The translations under genes and the position numbers were made by a program. This document shows, piece by piece, positions 16,137 to 25,427 of a stretch of DNA of 64,000 nt (position 1 is its first letter; each line of letters begins with the position of its first letter). The notes under the pieces were generated by a model, which did not search any database, was not told the DNA's origin, and saw only the letters and a list, made by a program, of their open reading frames with translations. Location: NCBI GenBank assembly GCA_008080745.1, contig SHMX01000001.1, positions 372,617 to 436,616 of the forward strand. Direction: 5' to 3'. This DNA is from Candidatus Thorarchaeota archaeon. GTDB taxonomy: Archaea; Asgardarchaeota; Thorarchaeia; Thorarchaeales; Thorarchaeaceae.

Positions 16137-17293
16137 AAATGATGAGCGAAATAATCAGATAACCGATTAAAAGCCTCATCAACAGCTTCTGGTGTTAAGG
16201 GGCCTATCGATAGTCGGATATGTCCCTCACCCGCATCTCCAAAAACAGAACCTGGAAGTACCAGAGTTTTTGTTTCTTGAAGAATATCTAGCACTAACTT
16301 GCGCGAGTCCTCACAACCCTTAACTTTCGGGAACAGATAGAAGGTTCCTCTCGTTCTAGTTAAGTCCCACTGATCGATTTCGTTTGCCCTAAGATAAGCT
16401 AAATCGCGTAATAGACCAAGTCCATCTATTTCAGAATCGATTTCATCCATTCCGTTCTTCAGAATCTCTAAAGCTAGTAACTGACTGGGCGTTGGCGCAC
16501 AAATAGTCATAGTATCCTGTACTTTCAAATACTCTTCCATGAAGTCTTCAGGACCTGCAATATACCCAATTCGCCATCCACTCATTCCAAAGTCTTTGGA
16601 AAAACTTCCAATAGATATCACATGGTTTTGTGCATCGCGTCGAGACCGAGGACTATAGTGATTTGCCGATTCAAATGCCATTCGCCCATAGGTTTCATCT
16701 GATATCAAGAAGATATCTCGATCTACACAAAGGTCTACAAGAGCATCAATGCGTTCTTGTTCATATACCGCCCCTGTAGGATTGTTAGGTGATACAATGA
16801 GAATAGCTCTTGTGGTTTCATCTATTGATGATTGTATACCATCTATATCAGGCTGAAAATCAGAATCCACAGGAACCAAGCTAACATCACCACCAACTAA
16901 ACGAATTGCCATTACCGAATTGAAGTAAAACGGTGACGACATGATGATAGTCTGACCAGGATCGAATAGAGTAAGAGCAATTCCTGCAAAAGCATTGTTG
17001 CCCCCAGCGGTAATCATCAATTCAGTTTCAGGATCGGCATATAATCCCATTTGTTGACGAAGATATAATGCGAGTTCTTCACGTAATTCTAATAGTCCCT
17101 GGTCAGGCGTATATAGATGGGCGGATGGGTGAGACAATCTCTCCTGAAGGCCTTTAAGACTGCTGTTTGGAGGAATGTGACCAGACAGACCTTGTCCTAG
17201 ATTTAGGAAATCGGGAGAGTCGATAAACCGTCTTGCGGCCTCGACGATTTTTACTATGGGAGGGGCCATAATCTCTTCGGTTCTGAATCGCAT
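16133..17293 (-). CDS. Pyridoxal-phosphate aminotransferase, class I/II
   Basis: A 386-residue fold-type I aminotransferase. Key segments are AGGNNAFAGIALTLFDPG, IVSPNNPTGAVY, ISDETYGRMAF and the PLP lysine in SIGSFSKDFGMSGWRIGY. The C-terminal LVLPGSVFGDAGEGHIRLS supplies the substrate-carboxylate arginine. It resembles aspartate/aromatic aminotransferases, but the exact amino acid cannot be assigned. ATG 17293 has GGTG 8 bp upstream; in-frame GTG 17302 is an alternative. Its neighbour, glutamine synthetase, also belongs to nitrogen metabolism but runs on the opposite strand. Confidence 0.9.
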   Translation of the reverse strand: MRFRTEEIMAPPIVKIVEAARRFIDSPDFLNLGQGLSGHIPPNSSLKGLQERLSHPSAHLYTPDQGLLELREELALYLRQQMGLYADPETELMITAGGNNAFAGIALTLFDPGQTIIMSSPFYFNSVMAIRLVGGDVSLVPVDSDFQPDIDGIQSSIDETTRAILIVSPNNPTGAVYEQERIDALVDLCVDRDIFLISDETYGRMAFESANHYSPRSRRDAQNHVISIGSFSKDFGMSGWRIGYIAGPEDFMEEYLKVQDTMTICAPTPSQLLALEILKNGMDEIDSEIDGLGLLRDLAYLRANEIDQWDLTRTRGTFYLFPKVKGCEDSRKLVLDILQETKTLVLPGSVFGDAGEGHIRLSIGPLTPEAVDEAFNRLSDYFAHHF

Positions 17294-17490
17294 CTCAATC
17301 ACACCAGCAATCTATCTAAATTAACTTACTCTACTTAACTGCATCTCACCACATGAGAGCATAGCATTGTTATTTCAATTCACAATTTGAGTCTAAATCT
17401 GAAAATATTGGACATGATCGCCAATTTCCGTCACAACATTGAGTGAAAGTTAATATTGTGCAAGCCACTAGTAGAAACAGGGTTGTGATT

Positions 17491-18270
17491 ATGGCCGACA
17501 AAGGTGAGATTAAAGGACTAGGAGCGCCCGAAGCAAAAGTTGTTCAAACAAAGACTCCTGAATTTAAAAATCCACTACTAATTTGCTGTTTCCCATCAGC
17601 AGGCGTAGTAGGAATTATAGCTGCTAACACTATCATTGAGCAATTCGATATGGAGGAGATTGCCCATGTGAGATCAAAATATCTTCCCTCCGCTGCAGTG
17701 TTCATGGATGGAAGGTTAAGACATCCTTTCAGAATTTATGGGAATTCGGAAAAGAATCTAATCGTAGTTACAACAGAACTTCCAGTTGCCGATGAGGGAA
17801 TGTACTTTGTAAGTTCTGCAATTTTGGATTGGGCAGCAAGGATTGGTGTGAAGGAAACAGTTATTCTAGATGGAATACCCGTTCAGGGAATACCATCTGA
17901 TAGAAAAGTTCTCTATGCCGCAGAAAAAGAAAAGCTTGCGGATCTTGAAGAAGATGAAGAAATGGAAATTCTGAGTAAAGGAATAATTACAGGAATAGCA
18001 GGTTCTATTCTTTCAGAAACATTATGCAGAGAGATGGTGGGTTTTGCACTTCTCACACCAGCTATGCCAATGATGCCTGACCCAGAAGGGGCTATTCAAT
18101 TACTTCATGCATTAACAAGACTGTATGATGTACAGGTAGATACCAAAGAACTACAGGATAGTGCAGATCAGATCAAAAAGAAGCTAGAAGAAGTCGCCCA
18201 TCAAGTAGATGGAATGCGACGTAGCCGACCCACACCTGGTAGGCCAGGCTACGATCGAATCTATGCTTAA
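17491..18270 (+). CDS. PAC2-family protein (proteasome-assembly chaperone-like)
   Basis: A 259-residue protein of the archaeal PAC2 family, related to eukaryotic proteasome-assembling chaperone 2. The N-terminal KNPLLICCFPSAGVVGIIAA, then LPSAAVFMDGRLRHPFRIY, and LLTPAMPMMPDPEGAIQLL are family-typical. The last 40 residues form a helix that ends in a basic tail. The open frame begins at GTG 17443, but ATG 17491 (MADKGEIKGLG) is preferred because the additional 16 residues are not family-like. It converges on the PorG-like gene with 9 bp between stops. Confidence 0.85.
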   Translation: MADKGEIKGLGAPEAKVVQTKTPEFKNPLLICCFPSAGVVGIIAANTIIEQFDMEEIAHVRSKYLPSAAVFMDGRLRHPFRIYGNSEKNLIVVTTELPVADEGMYFVSSAILDWAARIGVKETVILDGIPVQGIPSDRKVLYAAEKEKLADLEEDEEMEILSKGIITGIAGSILSETLCREMVGFALLTPAMPMMPDPEGAIQLLHALTRLYDVQVDTKELQDSADQIKKKLEEVAHQVDGMRRSRPTPGRPGYDRIYA

Positions 18271-18279
18271 ACGTGAGAA

Positions 18280-18837
18280 TCAATCACTGCAGGTGTCGTA
18301 TGCCTCTCTGGCGCCTGCAGCATTTCTTGCGCCAACGTTCCCAGACCATTTTTCTTTGATGACCTGTTCAATGGTTTCGATTTTGACGAGTCCAGTGGCC
18401 TTTGCAAAAGCACCCAACATGGTAGTATTCACAACTGGTAATCCTGCAACTAACAGTCCATGTTTGAGTGCAATACCAGTCCCATCATAGGTGTATACAT
18501 GACCCTTCTCAAACTCGTACTCGGAGGCCTCTTTGTCGGAATTAATGATAATCTTTCCACCCTCTTTGAGCCCTTCGCTGACATCGATGAGGTCAATGAT
18601 ACCAGGATCTAAGACCGCCACAATATCAGGCGTATATATCTGACTTCGAACATTGATTGTTTCATCCGATATACGTGTGAATGCTTTAACCGGAGCTCCT
18701 CGCCTCTCGGCCCCGAAATAAGGGAAAGCTTGTACACCTTCGTATCCATCAATAAGAGCAGCTTTAGCTAGTAGCTCCGCTGAGGTTACGCCACCTTGGC
18801 CACCTCTTCCGTGCCAACGTATCTCAATCATAGGCAT
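18280..18837 (-). CDS. 2-oxoacid:ferredoxin oxidoreductase, gamma subunit
   Basis: A 185-residue PorG/KorC-type subunit. Signatures are MIEIRWHGRGGQGGVTSAELLAKA at the N-terminus and VQAFPYFGAERRGAPVKAFTRIS. In full enzymes it joins alpha, beta and delta subunits to convert pyruvate (or another 2-oxoacid), CoA and ferredoxin to acyl-CoA and CO2. None of these partner genes is nearby in this window, so the gene is an orphan here. ATG 18837 is preceded by AAGGAG with about 10 bp spacing. The 2-oxoacid specificity cannot be read from the gamma subunit alone. Confidence 0.88.
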   Translation of the reverse strand: MPMIEIRWHGRGGQGGVTSAELLAKAALIDGYEGVQAFPYFGAERRGAPVKAFTRISDETINVRSQIYTPDIVAVLDPGIIDLIDVSEGLKEGGKIIINSDKEASEYEFEKGHVYTYDGTGIALKHGLLVAGLPVVNTTMLGAFAKATGLVKIETIEQVIKEKWSGNVGARNAAGAREAYDTCSD

Positions 18838-19014
18838 TTTGAATTGACTCCTTGTGAGAACACACAGTCAAGCAGCTGGCAACATCGGTGAAATAAAGGA
18901 CTTTCGCTAGAGCAAGGTGGTTTCTATCAGGATAAAATGTATTGTGCAATATAGTCACAAATAAGACTTATACATAATCAAAATAATTTCAGTATTGAAA
19001 ATTCAATTGTTGAT

Positions 19015-19242
19015 GTGATAAATTTGGATGATGACTGGTATAAAGGCAAAGTCTTCAAGAAAAGACCCAAAAAAAGAGTTGAATCGGACCCAAAAGACTC
19101 ACCTATGGAGAAATGCGTTGTTTGTGGTAAGGAATTTCATAGGTTGGAAGGAGAATACCTAGTGGTTTCCCCCGAAGGATATAGATGTCCTGAGTGTTGT
19201 AAGAAGCATTTTGGTAGTTTAGAAATTGATTACTCTGACTGA
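19015..19242 (+). CDS. Small zinc-finger protein
   Basis: A 75-residue protein with a basic N-terminus (KGKVFKKRPKKR) and one four-cysteine zinc site formed by CVVCGKEFH and CPECCKKHF about 27 residues apart. The start is GTG 19015; TTG 19024 is an alternative. A TATA-like CTTATACATAA lies about 40 bp upstream (18967-18977). It may bind nucleic acid, but nothing else identifies it. Confidence 0.55.
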   Translation: MINLDDDWYKGKVFKKRPKKRVESDPKDSPMEKCVVCGKEFHRLEGEYLVVSPEGYRCPECCKKHFGSLEIDYSD

Positions 19243-19357
19243 CAAAATAGAAGAGTAACATTTCTAGACAGGAATACAATCCAAAAATTATGGATAACAA
19301 AATCTCATATTCCGACAATCTCATTAGTGGGCAGGTTGAACAGATTTCTTGATTGCA

Positions 19358-20176
19358 ATGGATGAATACATCAAGAAGAACCAACAGATGTGGGACCACT
19401 TGGCACCCATCCATCGCGGAACATCCCTCTATAAGGTAGACGATTTCCTAGAGGGGGCACTAACACTAGACCCCCTTGAGATTGAAGAGGTAGGGGATGT
19501 CAAAGGAAAGTCGTTGCTCCATCTCCAATGTCATTTTGGTCTCGACACCATGTCCTGGGCTAGATTAGGGGCGGAGGCGACTGGTGTAGACTTTTCTGGT
19601 GAGTCAATAGACCTTGCACAGACTTTGAATGAACAAGTTGATGATAAAGCAAAGTTTCTTGAATCTAACGTCTATGATTTGCCAGATAAGCTAGATGAGC
19701 AATTCGACATTGTATTCACCTCTGGTGGTGTCCTATGTTGGCTTCCCGATTTGAAAAAATGGGCTAATATAGTAGCAAGCTTCGTTAAACCAGGTGGTTT
19801 CTTCTATATTCGAGAATTTCATCCTGTTGCGTATATCTTCAATGATGCCGAGGATTCTGATAACCTAAAAGTGCATTACCCATATTTCCACAAAGACGAA
19901 CCCGTTGAGTTTGAACAAAGTGGTACCTATGCAGATCCTGCAGTTCGATTTCCTATTGCAATGAAGACCTATGAATGGACTCATAGCCTTTCTGACATAA
20001 TCAACAGCGTTATTGATGCAGGTCTCCAGGTTGAGTTCTTTAATGAATTTCCATTTACAACCTATCAAGCTCTACCATTTATGGAAGAAGATGAGGAGAA
20101 TAATAGGTGGGTCCTGCCAGATTTTGCAGAGTCCGTACCCCTTATGTTCTCACTTAAGGCATCAAAACCGAGTTAA
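19358..20176 (+). CDS. Class I SAM-dependent methyltransferase
   Basis: A 272-residue methyltransferase. Motif I is KSLLHLQCHFGLDTMSWA, followed by the acidic loop GVDFSGESI, then FDIVFTSGGVLCWLPDL and FVKPGGFFYIREFHPV. The C-terminal ~80 residues, with YEWTHSLSDIINSVIDAG, resemble the substrate-cap region of small-molecule methyltransferases. The substrate is unknown. ATG 19358 is the likely start; a TTG at 19349 is in frame. The stop abuts the stop of the convergent flavoprotein gene. Confidence 0.87.
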   Translation: MDEYIKKNQQMWDHLAPIHRGTSLYKVDDFLEGALTLDPLEIEEVGDVKGKSLLHLQCHFGLDTMSWARLGAEATGVDFSGESIDLAQTLNEQVDDKAKFLESNVYDLPDKLDEQFDIVFTSGGVLCWLPDLKKWANIVASFVKPGGFFYIREFHPVAYIFNDAEDSDNLKVHYPYFHKDEPVEFEQSGTYADPAVRFPIAMKTYEWTHSLSDIINSVIDAGLQVEFFNEFPFTTYQALPFMEEDEENNRWVLPDFAESVPLMFSLKASKPS

Positions 20177-21550
20177 TCACATCTCTTCAAGCAATGTATT
20201 CACAACACCAGTAGCTGAATTTGCAGCTTGCTGTAGACCAACACCAGAACCTGCAGTATCGGTACCGACGATATAAAGACCATCAGCAGGTGTTTTGGGA
20301 CCGGGTCTGTCTAGGTCTGTCTGCCCAGGAATAAGGGCAGCACGTGTAGCATAGGATGTCTGAACATGTTCCATCTCAATGTGCTCCAATATTTCGGGAT
20401 GGAATCTCTTAATGCCGTTATCCTTTACTTGTTGTACTATTTCTTCAGTTGTCATTCCTTCAGGCAATATAGTGGCTAATCCGAGTAGTTCCTTGCCCTC
20501 AGGAGCACAGGTGGGATCGAAACTAGAGAGAGAGATAATCCAAGTATTAGGATTAGGATGTACAATAACCCGTGACTTCCTGTCACCGATTACAACCTCA
20601 TCCAAACCAAGCCAAATAGTCACACCCTTTGTGAATTTCATAGTGCTCCAGGTTTTGAAAAATTCTGTCACATCGGATGAATCCGAATCGACAATACTGG
20701 GCATTGACCAAAGAGGTATATTGCTTACGATTCTATTAGGATGTAATTCCCGCCCCCCTGCAATGAGTCCTTTTACCTTCCCACTTTGAATAAGAATTTT
20801 TTCCACGGGTGTATTCAGAATATATTCACCATCAATCGCTTCGATGACACGATCTAGTAGACCCTGCATACCTCCAATTACGTAACCCTCATCGTATTCA
20901 TCTGAACCCATCAAAAGTTTCTTGACAGAAGATAATTTTGATGACTCCTTATCGGTGTCTTTCAACGTGCGAAGTGCCTCATAGGCAGAGGCTTTGTCAA
21001 TACCAACCCCAGCAGCCATATAGATAGCACTCTGCATCACATCGAGCATGACTGGGTTAGTTGCGTCACGGGATTGCATGAACTCCAGAAATGTGATGTC
21101 CTTGTATGATTCCATCTCTTCAAGTTTCATAGTCTTAATTTTTGCTCCAATCTTGGCGAGCCCTAATCGACCCTTCATGCCCGTGAGAGGCCAACGTAAG
21201 GTCTCTCCAACACTAGTAGGGATAGTTCCAACCTTATCATGGACTCGGAAAAACCAACCTTCATGCAATACAAACTCAGGGGGTGGAGTGATGTGTTTAC
21301 GCATAAATTCTGCAAATGAGCCGTGATTCACACGAGTAATGATATGAAGTCCTTGATCTACTCGATATCCATCAACGTAGTAGCTGTGCCATACGCCTCC
21401 AAGGTGTGACTCTTTCTCAATAATTAGAGACCTCTTACCTTCTGCCGTTAGAGCGAGTGCAGTAAGTAATCCGCCAGCTCCAGCACCAGCTATAACAACA
21501 TCATAGTCAGATACATCAATCTGGTCAATGGACGTTTCCTTCATATCCAT
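20177..21550 (-). CDS. FAD-dependent oxidoreductase, phytoene desaturase-like
   Basis: A 457-residue flavoprotein. The N-terminus has the Rossmann dinucleotide motif DYDVVIAGAGAGGLLTALAL, ending in the acidic residue of LIIEKESHLGG. A central substrate domain follows, with the C-terminal FAD motif GLYIVGTDTAGSGVGLQQAANSA. The general plan is that of the phytoene desaturase / amine oxidase superfamily. A CruF-like carotenoid gene lies 9 kb away, but no direct link exists. The open frame extends to 21640 and overlaps the upstream gene; ATG 21550 or 21544 is preferred. It is probably co-transcribed with the Gfo/Idh gene. Confidence 0.8.
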   Translation of the reverse strand: MDMKETSIDQIDVSDYDVVIAGAGAGGLLTALALTAEGKRSLIIEKESHLGGVWHSYYVDGYRVDQGLHIITRVNHGSFAEFMRKHITPPPEFVLHEGWFFRVHDKVGTIPTSVGETLRWPLTGMKGRLGLAKIGAKIKTMKLEEMESYKDITFLEFMQSRDATNPVMLDVMQSAIYMAAGVGIDKASAYEALRTLKDTDKESSKLSSVKKLLMGSDEYDEGYVIGGMQGLLDRVIEAIDGEYILNTPVEKILIQSGKVKGLIAGGRELHPNRIVSNIPLWSMPSIVDSDSSDVTEFFKTWSTMKFTKGVTIWLGLDEVVIGDRKSRVIVHPNPNTWIISLSSFDPTCAPEGKELLGLATILPEGMTTEEIVQQVKDNGIKRFHPEILEHIEMEHVQTSYATRAALIPGQTDLDRPGPKTPADGLYIVGTDTAGSGVGLQQAANSATGVVNTLLEEM

Positions 21551-21590
21551 CTTGGCATTCTGATAGGTAAGTCTACTTAAGAATAACTCA

Positions 21591-22721
21591 TTATGAAAGG
21601 GAGATTTTAGAGCTCTTGTCAGCAGACTCGTAAGCAGCATCGACTATTCGATGAGCCGACACACCCTCTTTGAAGCTGGGTACTACTCTCGTATCCTCAA
21701 TGACAGACTTAAGAAACGAATAACTTAGAGCAGCATATCGTTCCGAGCCGACCATGGTCAAGGTTTCTATGGCCTCTGGACTTAGCTCTTTTTCTTTAAG
21801 CCCTAAATGTTCAATGAGGGTGGGATTGACCGATTCAGCCCATAACTTCACGGGTCTCTCACCCTGTAATTGATACTCAACGTATTTTTTATCCGATTCG
21901 AGTTTTATTCCAAGATATCCTTTTTCGAAGAAAAACTCAAAACGGCGTTCATTTGGTCTTTCAACCCAATGCCAGACAGAATCCAGAGTACTCACACTTC
22001 CCTCTTTGTGAGTAAGAATGAGTGAGGCATGATCTTCGACATCCATTCCACTGAAATTATTCACAGTTGCATATACATGCTCTACAGGGCCGAAGAACCA
22101 CTGTAGAACATCAATGTCATGAATGCTGTGTTCTATTAGGGTACCGCCGCCAGCGATGGATCGGTCCATTCGCCATTTGCTAGCATAAATATAGTCTATT
22201 GGAAACCTCTGATCATCTCTGATGTGTGCTAACATAGGTTTACCAAAATCATGGGTGTCTAAGAGATTCTTAGCTTGAACCAGAAACTGGTCATACCTCA
22301 AAACAAGACCAACAGCGGCTTTAATTCCGTTTGATTTTGCAATCATATAGAGGTCCTGAGCTTGAGGACCACTGTGTGCAAGAGGCTTCTCACAAAAGAC
22401 AGCTTTACCTGCTTTAGCGGCCGCTTTCACCATATCTCTATGTTTGTTCGTAGGAGTACAAACATAGATTACATTTAGATTCTCATTATCAATCATTTCT
22501 TGATAATCAGTATAGGTTGATGAGACCTCAAATAATCCAGCTGCATTGCTAAGAGTCGAAGAATCGATATCACAAATAGCTGAAATCTCCAAGTCTATCA
22601 AATTGGATTCACGAAGTGCTGCGAGACTAAGAAGATGCATCTTTCCGATGGTCCCGGCACCAATCAGTCCCAGTCTAATGTCAGGTTGACTCAAGACGAC
22701 TACCAGATTTGGTGTTAACAC
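21591..22721 (-). CDS. Gfo/Idh/MocA-family oxidoreductase
   Basis: A 376-residue NAD(P)-dependent oxidoreductase. The Rossmann motif is RLGLIGAGTIGKMHLL; the family motif CEKPLAHS lies near residue 113 with the nucleotide-binding VCTPTNKH before it. The C-terminal alpha/beta domain carries GGGTLIEHSIHDIDVLQWFFG, holding the catalytic His/Asp region. Family members oxidise or reduce sugars and related alcohols; the substrate here is unknown. The first in-frame start is GTG 22721; TTG 22691 is an alternative that begins closer to the Rossmann strand. Confidence 0.87.
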   Translation of the reverse strand: MLTPNLVVVLSQPDIRLGLIGAGTIGKMHLLSLAALRESNLIDLEISAICDIDSSTLSNAAGLFEVSSTYTDYQEMIDNENLNVIYVCTPTNKHRDMVKAAAKAGKAVFCEKPLAHSGPQAQDLYMIAKSNGIKAAVGLVLRYDQFLVQAKNLLDTHDFGKPMLAHIRDDQRFPIDYIYASKWRMDRSIAGGGTLIEHSIHDIDVLQWFFGPVEHVYATVNNFSGMDVEDHASLILTHKEGSVSTLDSVWHWVERPNERRFEFFFEKGYLGIKLESDKKYVEYQLQGERPVKLWAESVNPTLIEHLGLKEKELSPEAIETLTMVGSERYAALSYSFLKSVIEDTRVVPSFKEGVSAHRIVDAAYESADKSSKISLS

Positions 22722-22830
22722 AGAACTATTTGAGTCTTACCGAGGCATTTTGTACTAGGTGTCACGCAATATCAATTATAAGATGATGATATCTGACATA
22801 CGTGTCGCAAGTAAATAATGAGGTGACCTA

Positions 22831-24627
22831 ATGCCATCCATAAATGATATGCTGGAGAAGGCGCGAGACATTCTAAAAATAGGAAATGCACTGGATGGTG
22901 CCAAATTACTCGAGAAAGCAGCAGACATTCTAGCATCAAAGGGAGAACTAGCCGAAGCGTCTAAGATTTACGAGGAAACAGGTCTCGCCTATAGTAAGCT
23001 CTATCGAGCTGAAGAAGCATTTCAAGCGTTCCAGAATGCTACATTGATGTTAATTCGAATGAATTCCAGTCCAGCAGTCCATAGGGAAATTGTGAGAATA
23101 AACAGAGAGGCAGCCAAAATCGCAGAACAGGCAACAGAATACAAGCAGGCTGCAGAATTCTATTTTAGAGCTGCTGATTTTGGAGAAACTGAAAAGCAAA
23201 AAAATGCCCTAACTCTAAAGGCTGCGGACGCATTAGAAGAATTAGCGGATATCAGAGAAGTAGATAGAGATTATGAAGCCACAATCAATCTTCTAAAGAA
23301 GGTTGGTAGACTCTACTACAAATGTGGAGATGACGAGCTTGGTGAGAGAATCAATGATCGAGCCATCCGGATTGCTATGAAATGGGTAGATGTCGCCAAG
23401 GAAGAAAACGACTACCTTTCAGCAGGGAATGCTTTAGCTGAAGCAGCTCAAATTTTACAGACCAAGGGGGATATGATTGAGGCAACGAGACTAATGATGG
23501 AATCCGGGGAGTATTACGAGGCTGCAGAACTCTATGAGAAGGCCGGGAATATTTTTGATGCTGCTCAGGAAGCGTACAGATTAGAACGATTAACTAGTGC
23601 GAGGAAAAAAGCCATGCTTAAAGCTGCTGAAGCCTACATGAAGATGGAAGGGAAACCAGCAGTCTTGGCCCCACTTTTGATTAAAGCTGGCGAATTGTTT
23701 AAGGACCTGGGACGGGTGATGAAGGCTAAATGGGCATTTAAAAAAGCCGGGGAACTCTTTGAACAACTTTCAGAAAAAGCAAAGGATGAGAATGAACTCG
23801 CATCGGAGAAGAGCTATCTTAGACATATGGCATTTTGTCTGAATGGTTGGGGTCAGGATGAAGAAGCTGACAGAATATATCAACAGGTAGTGGATTACTA
23901 TCTGGAGCAGGCAGAAAAAGAGAGAGAAAAGGAACACTTTGAAGAGGAGGCAGTTTCTCTTGAGGAGGCGTCAGCAGTGCTAAGAGAAGCAGGAAAGGAG
24001 GAGGAAGCCAAACAGCACTTTGAAGAAGCTATGAAAATCTATGTTAAACTTGCTGAGGAAGTGGCAGAGCAAGGTCAAAACGATGAAGCCTCGAAATATT
24101 ACAATAAAGCTGCTACTTGTGCTGAATACCTTGGAGACCAAGAAAAACACCAAGAATATCACACAATTGCAAGTAAGAAGGCATTAGAAGCTGCGCAATT
24201 CTATGAAGAATTAGAAGTACCTGAATTGGCAACGATATGGCTTCGAGCGGCCGGAGTAGAAGCAATGTTGACGAATGACCCAAAAAAGATAACAGAAGCT
24301 ATCCAGTATCTGGAAAAGTCTGCAGAAGGATTCATTGAGATTAACGAACCAAGAGAAGCTTTTGAAGATCTCTATCTGGTGTTCACCTCAGTTTATGAAC
24401 ATGGAATTGGAGATGGCGATACATTAGCAAGAATTGTTAAGAAAATGGATGATATAGTCAAGAAATACGACTATGAAAAAGAGGCCGCCATTCTTGAGGT
24501 GGTACTAGCTCTTGAGAAGAGAAGTGGGGTGGCTGCTCTGCTGTCCCTTCAGGAGAGAGAAGAGGAGCTTGTTGAAGAGGCACCTACACTAAGAAGGCTC
24601 GTTGATATAGCAAAAGAAAAGAAGTAA
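22831..24627 (+). CDS. Large TPR-repeat protein (SNAP-like helical repeats)
   Basis: A 598-residue, almost all-helical protein. Repeating units such as LEKAADILASKGELAEASKI, YKQAAEFYFRAADF, YEAAELYEKAGNIFDAAQEA and ATIWLRAAGVEA match TPR or alpha-SNAP-type helical hairpins along its entire length. The density of A-x2-Y/F-x2-A patterns recalls SNAP proteins of eukaryotes, but SNAP identity is not established. It is presumably cytoplasmic and a scaffold. The start is well fixed by GAGGTGA 4 bp before ATG 22831. Confidence 0.75.
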   Translation: MPSINDMLEKARDILKIGNALDGAKLLEKAADILASKGELAEASKIYEETGLAYSKLYRAEEAFQAFQNATLMLIRMNSSPAVHREIVRINREAAKIAEQATEYKQAAEFYFRAADFGETEKQKNALTLKAADALEELADIREVDRDYEATINLLKKVGRLYYKCGDDELGERINDRAIRIAMKWVDVAKEENDYLSAGNALAEAAQILQTKGDMIEATRLMMESGEYYEAAELYEKAGNIFDAAQEAYRLERLTSARKKAMLKAAEAYMKMEGKPAVLAPLLIKAGELFKDLGRVMKAKWAFKKAGELFEQLSEKAKDENELASEKSYLRHMAFCLNGWGQDEEADRIYQQVVDYYLEQAEKEREKEHFEEEAVSLEEASAVLREAGKEEEAKQHFEEAMKIYVKLAEEVAEQGQNDEASKYYNKAATCAEYLGDQEKHQEYHTIASKKALEAAQFYEELEVPELATIWLRAAGVEAMLTNDPKKITEAIQYLEKSAEGFIEINEPREAFEDLYLVFTSVYEHGIGDGDTLARIVKKMDDIVKKYDYEKEAAILEVVLALEKRSGVAALLSLQEREEELVEEAPTLRRLVDIAKEKK

Positions 24628-24673
24628 CAAAAAAGACAAGTAGATTGGTGTGAGCTAACATCTTGTGAAGACG

Positions 24674-25093
24674 ATGGCCACGTATCATTCCACATTATCA
24701 TTACAGACTCAAGGCAATTGCGATATGATAGATATCACTCAAAAGATTGAAGAAGTAGTACTCAAGAGCGGTTTGAACACAGGGATTTGTACTGTATTTT
24801 GCCCTGGTTCGACGGGTTCAATAATAACAATAGAGTACGAGGGAGGTCTATTGAAAGACTTTCCAGAGGCAATGGAACGTCTTGCACCACAAGATGCAAC
24901 CTACGAGCATCATCTCAGATGGCGAGATGGAAATGGACACTCACATATTCGAGCGTCTATCATTGGCCCAAGCCTTACTATTCCCTTCGTTGATACCAAG
25001 TTGACATTGGGAACTTGGCAACAAGTAACCTTTGTTGATTTTGATAATAAGTCAAGAAATAGGAAAATTGAGATTCTAATCATTGGTGAATGA
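24674..25093 (+). CDS. YjbQ/UPF0047 family protein
   Basis: A 139-residue protein. Diagnostic segments are GICTVFCPGSTGSIITIEYEGG, ATYEHHLRWRDGNGHSHIRAS and the C-terminal LTLGTWQQVTFVDFD. The conserved His and Glu residues form the pocket of this trimeric family. Thiamine-phosphate synthase activity has been reported for a member, but the role here is open. Alternative start GTG 24665. The stop abuts that of the convergent 25094 gene. Confidence 0.9.
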   Translation: MATYHSTLSLQTQGNCDMIDITQKIEEVVLKSGLNTGICTVFCPGSTGSIITIEYEGGLLKDFPEAMERLAPQDATYEHHLRWRDGNGHSHIRASIIGPSLTIPFVDTKLTLGTWQQVTFVDFDNKSRNRKIEILIIGE

Positions 25094-25363
25094 TTAGAAT
25101 TGTGTATCTGAAGCTTCGAACTCCCAAGTAAGATCATGCATGTTACTCGGTTCAGGGGTAGTTTCACGGATTTTGAGAGCAAGATAGTGAATTCGCAAAG
25201 CACGTCTGAGTCGATGAAGCTGAAAAGGCATGGTCCATCCTGGGGGAGTATTTCTGTATCCAAAATCGTCCATTAGAGATTTGATTGTTTCAAGCTCTCG
25301 TTTCACCTGATATTTTATATCTTCGATTTCATGATCGATCTCTCGGCCTTTTCTTGTAATCAT
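25094..25363 (-). CDS. Small helical protein, unknown
   Basis: An 89-residue protein with a charged N-terminal helix (REIDHEIEDIKYQVKRELETIKSL), a linker with NTPPGWTMPFQ, and a basic helix (LHRLRRALRIHYLALKIRET). No family is recognised. It fills the gap between YjbQ and the Nob1 gene, and its stop sits directly beside the YjbQ stop. It is separated from Nob1 by 64 bp on the same strand. Confidence 0.5.
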   Translation of the reverse strand: MITRKGREIDHEIEDIKYQVKRELETIKSLMDDFGYRNTPPGWTMPFQLHRLRRALRIHYLALKIRETTPEPSNMHDLTWEFEASDTQF

Positions 25364-25427
25364 ATTTTATGCCTCATCGATATCTCGTAAAGATAGAACA
25401 TAACTAAGAGTATGACTAAGGTAATAC

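Noticed and set aside
18289-18323. CTGCAGG/CCTGCAG hairpin near the PorG stop codon
   Set aside because: It lies within the coding sequence, so I treat it as incidental rather than as a terminator.
20379-20789. 136-codon open frame on the plus strand
   Set aside because: Antisense to the FAD-dependent oxidoreductase gene; no support.
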